Source: Rhodospirillales bacterium
Lineage (GTDB): Bacteria > Pseudomonadota > Alphaproteobacteria > Rhodospirillales > Casp-alpha2
Direction: 5' to 3'
Length of the DNA stretch: 12,898 nucleotides
Assembly (NCBI GenBank): GCA_021775275.1
Contig: JAJFIE010000294.1
Location: 1-12,898, forward strand
Each line of letters begins with the position of its first letter. Positions within the stretch are counted from its first letter, which is position 1. Positions 6,015-12,898 of the stretch are shown in pieces. The translations under genes and the position numbers were made by a program. Under the pieces are notes generated by a model, which made no database searches, was not told the DNA's origin, and saw only the letters and a program-made list of their open reading frames with translations.

Positions 6015-9000
6015 ATGGGTGGTTTTACATCGAAACCCATCCTCTACAGGAGGCCGCAACCAATCATTCAGCGCATATTCAAATGGGGCGTGATTGCTTT
6101 GCTGATACTTTCTGGCGCTACTGGCGCCAGTTATTATCTGCTGACATCAAAATTCAGTGGCGGCGAAGCTCGCGCATGGCTTGATCGGGAAGTTCAGGCA
6201 GCAACGGGCAGACGTCTGACAATTGATGGCGATGTAAAAATCCGGCTGTTTCCGTTTCCTGCTGTTGAGGTTGAGGGTGTCAGTTTCAGCAACGCGCCAT
6301 GGAGCGAAACCAAAACCATGTTCCGTGCGGAGCGTGTGTCAGGGCAAATATCTTTCACGTCCATTTTCAAAGGCCGTTTCGTGCTTGCGGAGGTCAGAAT
6401 CGAAGGCGGGGCTCTTACGCTGGAAACAGATGCAAGTGGGCGGAATAACTGGGATTTTGAAACTGTTGGAACAAACTCCAGCGTTGCGCCACCATCGTCC
6501 GTCACCGCACTGGACCAGGTTCACGACGTAATCGCATCATTGCTTTCAATAACTTCACTCTTTGATGATCTCTACATCAAGGGAATGTCTGTGCGCTACA
6601 TCGATGCGGGAGTAAAAGAAGCACAGATGATTAATATTGCGTGGATAGGCCTGGAGGCGACCGACCAGGGGCAGCGCCTAGCATTGAATATTGGCACAAA
6701 CGCACCCAGAGAGGGTCAGTCTCTACATGTTGAAATTTATGATGGTGAATCATTTATTGGTGGTAATGGAAGCTTGGGGATAGCTGTCGCCCTGGATGCG
6801 GGCAATTGGCGAAGCCAGGCAACCGGGACACTGTCACCAGAACAAAACGCGACATCAGTGGATGTTGAACTCTCTTTGAACGCGGATCGCGTTTCTGATC
6901 TTTGGAGTGATGTCGGCGCGAAAATATCTCTGCCTGAATGGCCGGCTTCACTGGAACCCATGTCTCTCGATATCAGAACTTCGATGCGTGGATACCTTGG
7001 GCGACCGAGTCTGGAGAGTATCGTTCTTAAGGCAGACGGAAAACGGGGTAGCCAGATAAGGTTTGACGGCACGATAGCAGATGTCCTGGAGACCGGGAGC
7101 GTTGATGGCCAGCTAACGGCCAAAATTGGCGATCCGTTTCGATACGCGGTAACATTTTTCGATGATCTATCGAGCTTGATGTCACCAAATTCGAAGAACC
7201 TCGGCCCCCTGGAACTATCGGGGAACCTCGGTGGGAATTTGTCGGCGCTGATACTACAGGATGGGATTGCTACATGGGGAAAACACGAGAGTGTTCGGGC
7301 ATCATTGCAAAATCTGACGATAGGCGCCAAGGCCCTGACGATGGCTGCGGAAGTTTCGGTCGCGATACAAGATGTGCCGGTCGTTTCCAGGATGTTTTCA
7401 GCACTATTACCGCCTACGCTTGTCGAGTTGTCGTCGGCAGTCGATGCCATCACCATTACCGCCAATATCGAAACGGCAGTGAACGGAAAACTGAACGCCG
7501 AAAACCTCAAGGTATCAATAGGAGAAGCCTCCCCTTTGAAGATTTCTCTTACAGGAGGTGTAGGCGATCTGCTGGGCAGGATTGATCCGGATTTCAGAAT
7601 CTCCGTCACTGCGGAGAGTGCAGCGGACATTGGTCAGATTGCCGATGCTTTTGTTCCAGAAGAGTGGAAAAACGTGGTTTTTCCGTTCGATCGAATGGAG
7701 GGTGAAGGCGCACTGAAACGTGCGGATAAAGGCGAACTCGCATTATCGGTGGCAAGCCTTCAGTTTGGCGATCCGGAAACCGTCCTTGTTTCCTTCTCCG
7801 GCAGCATTTCAGACATCCAGTCACTTCACGACATGGAAGTAGTTGCCCATCTGGAAGCAAAAGATGGTGTGCGTTTCAGAAGCTATCTTGCGAAACTCAT
7901 GCCCGCAAAAGTGCCTCTGAACCGAATGCCACAACTGGACAAGATTGAACTAACCGTGTCAGTTCAGCGCAGAAATCGTGAGATCACGGTCAAATCCTTG
8001 TCCTTGGACTCAGGCGGCGCGTTGCCGCTATCAATATCGGGCAATGGCGAACTGAGCCTCGATCCTTCGATTCAAATGCGTGGGAGCATCGTGGTAGACG
8101 GTCCTGATGTATTCGCCCTACGGAATGTCATAGCGGAAACGATGGCGACTGGAGACAACGGCGCTCGCTTCCTCGAACAGTCATTTCCCGAAGCCGTCAC
8201 TGAATTTCGGATAGAAAGCGGATTCTCAGTGTCGAGCGGCAGACTGGATATTTCTGATTTTGTTGTTCGACAAGCGGACTCTCATCTGACTGCGAATCTT
8301 CATGTCCTCACGAATGCCTCAGGCAGGCCCCACGCGACCTTATCGATTACTGATGCGTCCCTCTATCTACCGGCTATTGATACGTTACTGAGCCAAGTCG
8401 AGGCAGTTGAGGAAGTGGGCGATAAACTCCGCATCTTTCCTGCCACCAGACATGATTATCAACTGTTGTCTGATTTTGATATGGTTCTGACGGCTCGGGG
8501 GGAGATTGTCGGCATCGACGATCCCATACTTAATTCTTTTGACCTGGATGCGATGCTTGAAAATGGACGCCTGCTTCTCAAAAGCTTTCAGGGTGTGACA
8601 ACAAAGGGCAATATTTCGGTTGTCGGTGACTGGAACATTGCCGGGGAAGGTTCTCCTGATCTGAACTTAGATATCGATATCGACAAGATATCTTTGGGCT
8701 CCCTCCTTCATCGCACAGAGATTGCAGACTGGCTGAGGGGCGCCCCCATGTCCGGGGAAATCAAAGGTCAACTTAAGGGATTGTCACCGTCTGACCTCGC
8801 GGCTTCTTTCACAGGGCAAGCCAATTTGTCTGTCGGGTCCGGTGAGATTGACAAATCGGTCATAGATTGGTTCGGCGGGGATATCCTTAGCACTCTATAC
8901 AGCACGATGAATCCATTCGCAGAAACGATTCCCCATTCTCAATTGCAATGTGCAGAAGCCCGGCTGGTGTTCATGAACGGTATTGCAAAGTTCGAGAAAA

Positions 9001-9329
9001 AAATAGCGGTGGAAACCAAACGAGTCGCCTTGTTGGCGACTGGCCAAATCAATCTGGGGGAAGAAAGCATTGATCTATCACTGGCTTCCACACCCAAGGA
9101 AGGTTTTGGCCCGGCACTCGGTGGGGCAGGATCCCTGTTGCGATTGACGGGTCGGCTTGATGATCCGAAAATTTCCCTGGATACCTGGGGCGCATCAAAA
9201 CGAGTAATTTCTGTAGGAACATCCATGTTGACCGGCGGCGTTTCTTCGCTGCTGGAAACAATCTTCGACCGCCTTACTCGCGAAACCAATCTGTGCAATC
9301 TGGTTGCAGGAGCGCCAATGGTTAAGTGA
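6015..9329 (+). CDS. AsmA-family protein
   Basis: A 1104-residue protein with one N-terminal membrane anchor (about residues 22-44) and a long periplasmic body. The N-terminal domain shows the AsmA signature: a LLTSKFSGGEARAWLDREV start, then TGRRLTIDGDVKIRLFPFPAVEVEGVSFSNAPW, here split as TGRRLTIDG and FPFPAVEVEGVSFSNAPW at about 65-95. The C-terminal part (about 900-1060) has the AsmA-like end with LQCAEARLVFMNGIAKFEK and INLGEESIDLSLASTPKEG. Related E. coli proteins (YhdP, TamB, YdbH) form long beta bridges that move phospholipids to the outer membrane; the same role is inferred here. Its length is in the upper family range. It is divergent from the ompA-like gene by 108 bases. ATG 6015 has no ribosome binding site, while a perfect AGGAGG lies inside the frame (see separate entry), so the start is uncertain by about 16 residues. 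Confidence 0.88.
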   Translation: MGGFTSKPILYRRPQPIIQRIFKWGVIALLILSGATGASYYLLTSKFSGGEARAWLDREVQAATGRRLTIDGDVKIRLFPFPAVEVEGVSFSNAPWSETKTMFRAERVSGQISFTSIFKGRFVLAEVRIEGGALTLETDASGRNNWDFETVGTNSSVAPPSSVTALDQVHDVIASLLSITSLFDDLYIKGMSVRYIDAGVKEAQMINIAWIGLEATDQGQRLALNIGTNAPREGQSLHVEIYDGESFIGGNGSLGIAVALDAGNWRSQATGTLSPEQNATSVDVELSLNADRVSDLWSDVGAKISLPEWPASLEPMSLDIRTSMRGYLGRPSLESIVLKADGKRGSQIRFDGTIADVLETGSVDGQLTAKIGDPFRYAVTFFDDLSSLMSPNSKNLGPLELSGNLGGNLSALILQDGIATWGKHESVRASLQNLTIGAKALTMAAEVSVAIQDVPVVSRMFSALLPPTLVELSSAVDAITITANIETAVNGKLNAENLKVSIGEASPLKISLTGGVGDLLGRIDPDFRISVTAESAADIGQIADAFVPEEWKNVVFPFDRMEGEGALKRADKGELALSVASLQFGDPETVLVSFSGSISDIQSLHDMEVVAHLEAKDGVRFRSYLAKLMPAKVPLNRMPQLDKIELTVSVQRRNREITVKSLSLDSGGALPLSISGNGELSLDPSIQMRGSIVVDGPDVFALRNVIAETMATGDNGARFLEQSFPEAVTEFRIESGFSVSSGRLDISDFVVRQADSHLTANLHVLTNASGRPHATLSITDASLYLPAIDTLLSQVEAVEEVGDKLRIFPATRHDYQLLSDFDMVLTARGEIVGIDDPILNSFDLDAMLENGRLLLKSFQGVTTKGNISVVGDWNIAGEGSPDLNLDIDIDKISLGSLLHRTEIADWLRGAPMSGEIKGQLKGLSPSDLAASFTGQANLSVGSGEIDKSVIDWFGGDILSTLYSTMNPFAETIPHSQLQCAEARLVFMNGIAKFEKKIAVETKRVALLATGQINLGEESIDLSLASTPKEGFGPALGGAGSLLRLTGRLDDPKISLDTWGASKRVISVGTSMLTGGVSSLLETIFDRLTRETNLCNLVAGAPMVK
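6048..6053 (+). promoter_or_regulatory. Perfect Shine-Dalgarno sequence inside the 5' end of the AsmA gene
   Basis: AGGAGG encodes Arg12-Arg13 of the annotated frame. It lies nine bases before ATC (codon 17, 6063-6065) and twelve before ATT (codon 18). Proteins of this family usually begin just before the basic, then hydrophobic, anchor, which here is IIQRIFKWGVIALL. This suggests the ribosome really starts at the ATC/ATT, or did so before a mutation. Confidence 0.4.
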
Positions 9330-9418
9330 TGTCTCCGTTTGCGGTCGGATACATAATGTAAGATCATTAAAGTACGGATGTTCGATGCATTAATTGCAAA
9401 TCAGAAAAGAAATAACCA

Positions 9419-9817
9419 ATGTTCTTACGAATACTGAATGATGATCAAAAACGTGCTTTGTGGGTTATCGCCTACCATCTTGTCGTTTCGGACCACAGTG
9501 TTTCTATCAAGGAAGGCGACTTGATGGACGAACTGACGAATGGACTGAGAACCGAAATTCCGGTATCACCGCAACAACTCTTGGAAAAGCCGTCCCTGGA
9601 CGCATTCGACAGCCGTGAACCCCGCGTGGCGGCCATGCTGGAAATTTTAACAATAGCACTGGGAGACAATATGTTCCCGAATCCGGAATCGGCATTGGTC
9701 GCCAATCTGGCGTCTGATTTTGGTTTTGATGCCACGGAGTTTGCCGCCATGCGAGCATGGGCCGTACGCAACAGCGTTTTGCTTGATGAAGCCGACGAAT
9801 TCATGGCGCAGCCGTGA
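9419..9817 (+). CDS. Small TerB-like helical protein
   Basis: A 132-residue, probably cytosolic protein without signal peptide, membrane segment or cysteine. Its layout resembles the TerB fold: two helical halves each with an acidic turn, first LWVIAYHLVVSDHSVSIKEG (about 14-33), then LEILTIALGDNMFPNPESA (about 75-93) followed by ANLASDFGFDATEFAAM. In TerB-family proteins these acidic turns can bind metal. The match is by pattern only, and the second turn lacks the usual DG pair, so the assignment is tentative. It lies 89 bases after the AsmA gene on the same strand and may be cotranscribed or have its own weak promoter. The upstream site is a poor AGAAA. No terminator was seen after it. Confidence 0.65.
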   Translation: MFLRILNDDQKRALWVIAYHLVVSDHSVSIKEGDLMDELTNGLRTEIPVSPQQLLEKPSLDAFDSREPRVAAMLEILTIALGDNMFPNPESALVANLASDFGFDATEFAAMRAWAVRNSVLLDEADEFMAQP

Positions 9818-9928
9818 TGTGATCGCGCTGCAAAACCTGCCCTGGTGAAATCACATGCGACACGTCAGGTATCGACCCACATGATCATGACCCATCGTGT
9901 AAAATGGCTTCGCAATGTATCCTTTGTC

Positions 9929-9982
9929 ACGATGAGTATTGGGGCTCACGTCAGTTACCCCGGGCATGGTCTCGCTCATCGT
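9929..9982. repeat. Long stem-loop with 8-bp outer stem and GGGG/CCCC inner pair
   Basis: ACGATGAG (9929-9936) is the exact reverse complement of CTCATCGT (9975-9982). Inside the loop a GGGG and a CCCC can form a second short stem. On the plus strand it is followed by TTCACCG, with no T run, so it is not a standard terminator. Confidence 0.45.
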
Positions 9983-10041
9983 TTCACCGTATATCGGTAA
10001 ATTTCGCGGCTTTTAAAGCAGGGAGTAAAAATCTCTTATCG

Positions 10042-10105
10042 ATTGTTTTTAAACAATGTATTGTGAGTTTAGTCGCATTTTAAACTGTATCTGACAGTAG
10101 TTTAA
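10042..10105. repeat. Cluster of AT-rich inverted repeats beside tRNA-Gln
   Basis: Three arrangements are seen: ATTGTTT-TT-AAACAAT (10042-10057, perfect); ACAAT-GT-ATTGT (10053-10064, sharing an arm with the first, so the two exclude each other); and TTAAACT (10080-10086) with AGTTTAA (10099-10105), enclosing ACTGT-atctg-ACAGT (10084-10098). On the minus strand they lie just after the tRNA and may help end or process its transcript, though no T run directly follows any stem. Confidence 0.45.
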
Positions 10106-10128
10106 CGCGTTCTGATTGTTGGGAAAGT

Positions 10129-10203
10129 TGGCTGGGGCGGCAGGATTCGAACCTGCGAATGCTGATACCAAAAACCAGTGCCTTACCACTTGGCGACGCC
10201 CCA
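10129..10203 (-). tRNA. tRNA-Gln (anticodon TTG)
   Basis: The minus strand folds as a complete cloverleaf. Acceptor arms are TGGGGCG and CGCCCCA, with discriminator G and an encoded CCA. The D arm region has GCCAAGTGGTAAGGC, and the T arm is GCAGG-TTCGAAT-CCTGC. The anticodon stem CTGGT/ATCAG holds the loop TTTTGGT, so positions 34-36 read TTG, decoding CAA and, with wobble, CAG. The U1-A72 end pair and G73 are typical glutamine identity features. It lies downstream of ispE on the same strand, 95 bases away, an arrangement I recall as common in Alphaproteobacteria. Confidence 0.96.
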
Positions 10204-10251
10204 ACACCTTAGCCGAGGCCGCGACGGTTGTCCGTGCGGCGACGTGACGCT

Positions 10252-10280
10252 CTTTTACGGATTTATTCCGGCTCCATCAA
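10252..10280 (-). promoter_or_regulatory. Candidate promoter of tRNA-Gln
   Basis: On the minus strand TTGATG (10280-10275) is followed after exactly 17 bases by TAAAAG (10257-10252), each matching four of six consensus bases. Transcription would start near 10245, giving a tRNA precursor with about 40 extra 5' bases. It lies directly after the ispE stop. Confidence 0.35.
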
Positions 10281-10298
10281 GCCCGCTATGTGGGGAAA

Positions 10299-11174
10299 TC
10301 AAAACAACATCATGACGTCACACCACCAGTCCGGGTGGGCCAGATGGATGGTGTGGCGCGCATCCTCGGCGATGCCCGCATCGGTGAACAGCCCGAAGCA
10401 TGTGGCGCCACTGCCTGACATGCGGGCGAGCAGGCAGCCGGGTTGATTGTCGAGGGCCGCCAGCACAGCGCCGATAACCGGCGCGATGGTGCGCGCGGCA
10501 TCGGTCAGATCATTGTCGCGCTTCTGCAACAGGGCAGCCAGCGCGTCCGTATCGTCAGGCTCGTCACCAAACCGCGCACTGGCCGAGAAGTTTCCGTCAA
10601 AGGCCCTGAACACCGCCGGTGTCGGCACGGTAACACCCGGATTGACCAGCACCAGCGATAACAGGGGCAGGGGGGGCGCCGGTGTTATATCCTCGCCGAT
10701 GCCGCCGATAAAGACCGGCTCCCGGTACAGACACATGGGCACGTCAGCGCCCAGCCTCAGGCCCATGGCGGCGAGTTGTCCGTCGTCCAGACCGGAGCCC
10801 CAGTACCGGTCCAGGGCGCGCAACGTCGCCGCCGCGTCCGACGAGCCGCCACCGATCCCGGCGGCCACCGGCAGGCGCTTGGTCAGATGAATATCCACAT
10901 CCAGAGAAACAGGGCGGCAGGTTTCCGCCATGAGGCGTGCTGCACGCACGACCAGATTATCCGCATCGGGGCCGATCCGGTCTGCAAACGGTCCATCGGC
11001 GGTAAACTGAATGCCGGCCCCTGCCATGGCAGGCGATACCCGCACGGTGTCGCCGGATGCGGTGAACACCACCAGGCTGTCGAGTTGATGAAATCCGTCG
11101 GGACGCTTGCCCGTTACGTGCAGGTAGAGATTGATCTTCGCAGGGGCACGGACGGTGACCGTGTCATCAGCCAT
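10299..11174 (-). CDS. ispE: 4-diphosphocytidyl-2-C-methyl-D-erythritol kinase
   Basis: A 291-residue GHMP-family kinase that uses ATP to phosphorylate the 2-hydroxyl of CDP-methylerythritol, the fourth step of the MEP pathway to isoprenoid precursors, in the cytosol. Visible are APAKINLYL at 10-18 with the substrate-side lysine K13, the glycine-rich ATP loop LPVAAGIGGGSSDAAA at 101-116, the catalytic aspartate D144 in LGADVPMCL, and the third GHMP motif ARMSGSGATCFGLF at 250-263. The length is normal for the family (about 280-300). ATG 11174 overlaps the stop of the upstream TPR gene by eight bases (ATGGCTGA shared), which suggests translational coupling. Base composition is clearly GC-richer than in genes to the left. 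Confidence 0.97.
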   Translation of the reverse strand: MADDTVTVRAPAKINLYLHVTGKRPDGFHQLDSLVVFTASGDTVRVSPAMAGAGIQFTADGPFADRIGPDADNLVVRAARLMAETCRPVSLDVDIHLTKRLPVAAGIGGGSSDAAATLRALDRYWGSGLDDGQLAAMGLRLGADVPMCLYREPVFIGGIGEDITPAPPLPLLSLVLVNPGVTVPTPAVFRAFDGNFSASARFGDEPDDTDALAALLQKRDNDLTDAARTIAPVIGAVLAALDNQPGCLLARMSGSGATCFGLFTDAGIAEDARHTIHLAHPDWWCDVMMLF

Positions 11175-12898
11175 TGCTGCCGCTATCGATTTCCGTAACG
11201 ACAGGGTCGGTCATGCCATTTTCGATTTTTTCCCTGACGGCGTCGACAAACTCCGATTCAGGATCGAGGCTCAATGACCGACGCCATTGGAACCGGGCCT
11301 CGCGATTGCGCCCCACCCGCCAATAGGCGTCACCCAGATGATCATTGATGATCGGGTCTTCGGGGAGCAATTCAACGGCGCGTTCCAGTTCCGCCACGGC
11401 GTTGTCGAAATCGCCCAACTGGTAGTAGACCCAGCCAAGACTATCGACGATGTAGCCATCATGGGGTCGCAGGTCTACGGCCTTGCGGACCATGTCCCGG
11501 GCGCGATCAAGGTTGATGTGCTTTTCAATCCATGTGTAACCCAGATAGTTCAGCACATATGGCTGATCAGGTTGGTATTCCAGGGCCGTAAGCAGGTCTG
11601 CCTCGGCCCGTTCCCAGTTCTCGGAGCGTTCCAGGGCAATGCCACGGGCGTAATACAGCGACCAATAGCGGCTCAGGGCTGTGTCGGGCAGGCGGCTAAA
11701 TGCTTCATCATAGGCTTCAACGGCTTCGGTGAACCGCTCGGCGCCACGAAGGATGTCACCCAGATCAATCAGCGGCCCGGCTTCAGACAGGCTTTCATCG
11801 GCCATTAAACGGAGCGCGGTAACCGCTTCATCGGTCTTGCCCATGACATCGAGATTGGTAGCGATGCGCAGTTGTGCATTCCAGGCATAGGCGGAATTCG
11901 GATCCATGCCCGCATAGACGGTATTGGCGTCCTCATAGCGACCGAGTTCTTCCAGGGTACTGCCCGCGATCAGCTCAAACGTCGGGAACGAGGGATGCAG
12001 ATATAGTCCCAGGCGGGCCAGCAACAATGCGGATTCATGGGAATTTTGCTGCCGCAGCGATCCGGTCAGATCAAGCATGGCTTCCGCAGCGCCCTCCGCC
12101 GCAGTCATGAAGGTGTCATTGGATGATTCCGCGGGTTGTTCCCGCAGCCCGATACGCTCCAGCAACATTTTCATCAGCCGCGAATCGCCATTCTCGTTGC
12201 TATAACCATTGTAGAGGGCGGCGGCTTTCTCAAACTTCCCGGTTTTCTCATAGAGAGACCCCAGCAGTTGCGTGGTGCGGACAGACAGTCCTCCTTGCTC
12301 CTCCATCAGTCTGCCGAACAGTTTTTCCGCTTCGCCATTATTGCCGGCGCTTGCCTGTATCAGCGCCGCGTGGGCGTTATGCAGCATGGCGGTTGCCTGG
12401 CTTTGGCCAAGGGGTGCGATGGCGGCCATGGCGGCGTCTGTATTCCCCTCACCGGAATACGACCAGGCCGTCAACAGGGGGATGAGGTAGGCGCCGATCC
12501 CTTCCTGCGCCATGCCCGCCAGTCGCGTGCGGGCAGCTTCAAAACGTCCCGCTCTCAGGTCGCGACTGACCAGGGTGATCGCCGTGAAAACATCATCGGG
12601 AGACCGCTCCAGTATCTGCTCCGCCAAGTCAAAGGCATCTTCATAGCGACCGTGGGACAGATAGACGAGGAATGTGCGCTGGAGCAGATCGCCACGTTCC
12701 GGATCCATATCCAGGGCGGCCCTCAGATAGACCGACGCCGCATTCATGTCGCCTTCGGCCTGGGCATGGCGTCCGGCAAGATAGTTACCCGTTAATGTTT
12801 GACCCGCCGTTGCCTCACTTCCGGCATCCACCTGTGTTCCTGCGCATGCGGAAAACAGAAGCGACATGGCGGCGATTGAAACAAGTCGGCGAACTGGT
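11167..12898 (-). CDS. TPR-repeat lipoprotein (5' partial)
   Basis: The frame stays open to the right edge, giving 576 residues; the true start lies outside. Reading past the internal ATG at 12867, the upstream codons give PVRRLVSIAA before MSLLFSAC. Together they form a basic stretch, a hydrophobic core and a lipobox-like FSAC, so the protein is probably a lipoprotein acylated at that cysteine and the ATG at 12867 is not the start. The rest is tetratricopeptide repeats, clearest at the C-terminal end: NYLGYTWIEKHINLDRARD, DSLGWVYYQLGDFDNAVAEL and NDHLGDAYWRVGRNREARF. Such repeats bind partner proteins; the partner is unknown. The same gene order (TPR protein, ispE) is common in Alphaproteobacteria. 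It overlaps ispE by eight bases and is probably cotranscribed with it. Confidence 0.9.
   Translation of the reverse strand, partial: PVRRLVSIAAMSLLFSACAGTQVDAGSEATAGQTLTGNYLAGRHAQAEGDMNAASVYLRAALDMDPERGDLLQRTFLVYLSHGRYEDAFDLAEQILERSPDDVFTAITLVSRDLRAGRFEAARTRLAGMAQEGIGAYLIPLLTAWSYSGEGNTDAAMAAIAPLGQSQATAMLHNAHAALIQASAGNNGEAEKLFGRLMEEQGGLSVRTTQLLGSLYEKTGKFEKAAALYNGYSNENGDSRLMKMLLERIGLREQPAESSNDTFMTAAEGAAEAMLDLTGSLRQQNSHESALLLARLGLYLHPSFPTFELIAGSTLEELGRYEDANTVYAGMDPNSAYAWNAQLRIATNLDVMGKTDEAVTALRLMADESLSEAGPLIDLGDILRGAERFTEAVEAYDEAFSRLPDTALSRYWSLYYARGIALERSENWERAEADLLTALEYQPDQPYVLNYLGYTWIEKHINLDRARDMVRKAVDLRPHDGYIVDSLGWVYYQLGDFDNAVAELERAVELLPEDPIINDHLGDAYWRVGRNREARFQWRRSLSLDPESEFVDAVREKIENGMTDPVVTEIDSGSNG

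Larger units (their letters stand above)
9818..10128. other. Gene-free stretch with several inverted repeats
   Basis: No credible coding frame in these 311 bases. It contains a hairpin-forming pair at 9929-9982, a 10-base palindrome CATGATCATG at 9880-9889 and an AT-rich part (about 10021-10120, 32% GC by count) with three overlapping or adjacent inverted repeats. It lies between the TerB-like gene and the 3' end of tRNA-Gln. No integrase remnant and no copy of the tRNA 3' end was found in it. Confidence 0.6.

Noticed and set aside
6737..7630. Long open frame (297 codons) on the minus strand inside the AsmA gene
   Set aside because: It is wholly antisense to a well-supported gene, has Ser/Pro/Arg-rich low-complexity composition, and no recognisable domain.
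9818..9855. TGTGAT and ATCACA as a CRP-type site
   Set aside because: The half sites are 26 bases apart instead of about 6, and they lie after a gene with no promoter in view.
12136..12795. Long open frame (219 codons) on the plus strand inside the TPR gene
   Set aside because: It is antisense to clear TPR repeats in GC-rich DNA, where such shadow frames are common; no domain or ribosome binding site.
1..12898. CRISPR array, transposon or toxin-antitoxin system
   Set aside because: No spaced repeats, no transposase or terminal inverted repeats, and no small two-gene toxin-antitoxin pattern were found on either strand.

Overview
The window looks like chromosomal DNA of an alphaproteobacterium, probably a Rhodospirillales-like lineage. 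This is inferred from the gene pair TPR lipoprotein-ispE next to a tRNA-Gln, a small DksA-like zinc-finger protein, an AsmA-family protein with an N-terminal membrane anchor and an OmpA-like porin. No single marker proves the lineage. No insertion sequence, integrase, phage gene or CRISPR array was seen.

Layout, left to right. (1) The last 49 codons of an MgtE magnesium transporter end at 152. (2) A two-gene unit follows: a 104-residue DksA/TraR-type zinc-finger protein and, 14 bases later, a 231-residue protein I do not recognise. (3) An MscS-type channel (minus strand) converges on that unit. Its upstream region is shared with a divergent MFS transporter. (4) A small secreted four-cysteine protein of unknown function converges on an OmpA-family outer-membrane protein. 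(5) The OmpA gene is divergent from a 3.3-kb AsmA-family gene, which is followed by a small TerB-like helical protein. (6) A 311-base gene-free, partly very AT-rich stretch follows. (7) tRNA-Gln(TTG), ispE and a TPR lipoprotein (5' end outside the window) all lie on the minus strand. ispE and the TPR gene overlap by 8 bases.

Most of the left 9.8 kb concerns the cell envelope: Mg2+ transport, osmotic release channel, MFS export, secreted protein, OmpA anchoring and AsmA. This is a theme of content only; nothing shows that these genes form one pathway. The right part is housekeeping: a tRNA, isoprenoid precursor synthesis and a lipoprotein.

I see no clear new defence or mobile system. The points most worth checking are: the base-composition step (about 52% GC on the left, about 62% on the right in samples I counted, about 32% in the AT-rich patch between) exactly at the tRNA-Gln 3' side; a perfect AGGAGG sitting 9 bases before an ATC codon inside the start of the AsmA gene; a hairpin around the mscS start; a paired 8-base repeat in the ompA promoter region; and two unrecognised proteins with clean gene structure.
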